A DNA stretch of 64,000 nt, taken from the NCBI GenBank assembly GCA_012295275.1, contig CM022671.1, forward strand, positions 18,960,956 through 19,024,955, read 5' to 3'. This DNA is from Chrysomallon squamiferum. Lineage: Eukaryota > Mollusca > Gastropoda > Neomphalida > Peltospiridae. The notes beneath the pieces are model-generated. The model saw only the letters and a list, made by a program, of their open reading frames with translations, was not told where the DNA came from and ran no database searches. Both the position numbers and the translations under genes were made by a program. Numbering within the stretch: the stretch's first letter is position 1; every line of letters begins with the position of its first letter. This document shows, in pieces, positions 61,901-64,000 of this stretch.

Positions 61901-64000
61901 GCAGTAGTCAAATTGAAACTGATCATAATGCAGTAAATAAGAAAATAGGTTGTTATTGGTAGATCTTCGGATCGTCTCCCATTGTCGTAATCCAGGTTAG
62001 AAATGTAAAACTTCAGAGTTTCTGCAGGTCTCCGTACATTGTACTTACAAAGGTTTCATTTTGATATATATTTTAAAGACAATAATAATTATAAATAAAC
62101 TCGACCTTGTGTATAGTCTATAGTGGGTTTACTAAGTACATATACTATACATTTAATTATACTGCAGACTTACTGCGTACTATCTTCATATATATAGACA
62201 GACTCAAAGATAGACAGACAGATCGATATGGAGTTAGATTAATATTATGATTTGCAATTTACATACATGAATGTAATGTAGTAGTCAGATCCTGACGTTT
62301 CTAAATTATTTGGGGCAATGAACTGGTTTTTTTTAAAAGCAACTGAAAATTACGTATGTGATTTATAATTGTGTGCTGAGATGTTATTATTTTATCCCGT
62401 AAGTTCCAAGACCGAATGAATCAGCCTTAAGTGAATTTAAATTAATGTTAAATAGAATAAATGTATAAAATGAGAATTTCGAAAAGACATTAAGGTAACG
62501 CCCTTCATTTGTTTGATGTGCAAAGTAAATCTCTGCACGTTATTTCAACACTTTGCAGAAAGAGGCGCAATAAATCCATTAAAGAATTTAGCTTTTCACA
62601 GTCTAGACAGACTTTACATTACCTGACGTTAAAAACAGTTGCAGACTTTGCCCATATCTTAAAACAAAAACGTGTATAACCTGTATAGCAAACATACAAA
62701 GAGCTACCGAAACAACGCAACACAAATAGATATAACAATCTTCTTATATACGCAAACATTCATAGAGAAAATCATACAAATACATAAATAAGCAAAAACA
62801 ACAACATATATACGCATATACAAATACATTCTTCCTTAATTCCTTATATATTTATTTATAAATAGATGCATGTACTGAATCTTTTTTAAACAAAACAATT
62901 ATGTAAATTTACAGTAAGTCTAAATTATCACAAATATTTTAAGACTCGATACAAAATATAATAACATTTGTACTATCAAAAACAACTTTAAAAATACTTT
63001 TTATCTGAAGACAAAATGATCTATACGAGTAAGTTGGTAAATTACCACTGAAAAAGAAAAATGTCGTTATCTCATGAATTATAAAAATAATTTAACCTTA
63101 CTGTTTTTTGTTTGTTTGTGTTCGTTATTGGCTCAGGAGATGTAAAACACAAAGGTTCTTTCATTTTATTCTTATGGAAATGGAGATTGAGTCGAAGATG
63201 CAGATAGACTAGAAACATAGACTGAATGTCAAGTGTCATACTTACTCAGTATCAAAAATAAACACACAAACATGAAAGCTTTAAACTGCTACCTGAACGA
63301 TAATAAAATGGACTTTTATCTATCGTACCAGGGTTTCACATGAGGATGTCTGGGACTGAAACATCACCGTATACGTCATTACTTATCTTCGTTAAAGACT
63401 TTCTCTGTTTTGAAACTTGATAGATCAGGAAATGAAAACATTCATTAAGAAGGCGATGAAAAACACCATACAGAATGCTTTCAGAGTTCACGGAAAATAC
63501 TTAATATTGTAGCTATCTGTCATCTATAAATTGTTACTAAAAACATACATACACATGTACACATATTCTTAGAGCCACATACACCCACATACACACATTC
63601 AGAAATTAAATCCATTTAGAGAAAACAAAAATGATTTTGTTCAATTTGACATCTAAACAATTCTCAATAAATTGAATATCCCAGCTTTTCGTTATATTTA
63701 TTTGAAATGAAAATGAAAAATGCATTTCCTCTGCTGGATTGTTCTTCATCTTTTGTATTTATTTATTTATATTTTTCCATTTAATTTTATACTACTAACT
63801 GAATACTTTCATTCACTTTTGGCACTGGTCCATTTTGTCTACAGCGGTACGCGTGCTCTAGTCAAAGAAACATATCTGAAGAGAGACATTAATGACGGCA
63901 AATGTTTGGAATTATTTTATGGTTTTGTTTGTTCTGCTACGGTTTTAATTTGGCCATAACTCTTACGGTTAATCTCTGTTGCGCGTGTGACGTTATAGGC
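58548..64000 (+). other. WIF1 intron 4, continuing past the window
   Basis: I looked for EGF-type cysteine patterns and found none, so the next exon should lie beyond the window. It holds long poly-A runs (about 58928-58976 and 59450-59470), a ~30-bp tandem duplication (about 61880-61938) and otherwise nothing recognised. Confidence 0.6.
59897..59929 (+). repeat. Dispersed repeat, copy C (left half)
   Basis: TTGTCAACGCTTTCGATTTA plus the next 13 bases differ from the left half of copy A at only about five positions. Confidence 0.55.

Noticed and set aside
58548-64000. EGF-repeat exons of WIF1
   Set aside because: Expected downstream of the WIF domain, but no cysteine-rich EGF pattern was found, so they are taken to lie beyond the window.

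Overview
The window is AT-rich nuclear DNA of an invertebrate animal. It holds spliced genes with GT-AG introns, very long introns, dense microsatellites, long homopolymers and worn tandem repeats. Protein similarity (judged from memory, no search run) and the repeat style suggest a lophotrochozoan, probably a mollusc and possibly a cephalopod. The protein-coding assignment is firm; the taxonomic guess is not.

Three conserved genes are present. (1) 68-3042, + strand: the last six exons of an AHCYL1/AHCYL2-type (IRBIT family) S-adenosylhomocysteine-hydrolase-like protein, whose 5' part lies before the window. (2) 13645-8714, - strand: the complete coding region of nuclear respiratory factor 1 (NRF1, the family of fly ewg and sea urchin P3A2), eight coding exons and about 457 residues. 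It converges on AHCYL1 (tail to tail). (3) 27408-58547 and beyond, + strand: the first four coding exons of a WIF1/Shifted-type secreted Wnt inhibitory factor (signal peptide plus WIF domain), with introns of 8.3, 20.3, 2.0 and more than 5.4 kb. Its EGF-repeat exons lie past the window. NRF1 and WIF1 are divergent (head to head) across about 13 kb. The three genes have no evident common pathway: methyl-cycle/IP3 signalling, nuclear control of mitochondrial genes, and extracellular Wnt control.

The rest is intergenic or intronic. It contains eight GA/CT arrays of about 50-108 bp, all between 25 and 52 kb, trinucleotide arrays placed just after two WIF1 splice donors, three degenerate minisatellites (25-, 40- and 27-bp units) in WIF1 intron 2, a 108-bp near-perfect inverted repeat, a small tRNA-like SINE family, and several locally less AT-rich patches that could be regulatory. 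The best candidate for something undescribed is a 92-residue ORF with a signal-peptide-like start and four symmetrically spaced cysteines, on the - strand inside WIF1 intron 1. A second notable point is an apparent GC-AG intron in NRF1. No bacterial-type system, CRISPR array, rRNA or convincing tRNA gene was seen.
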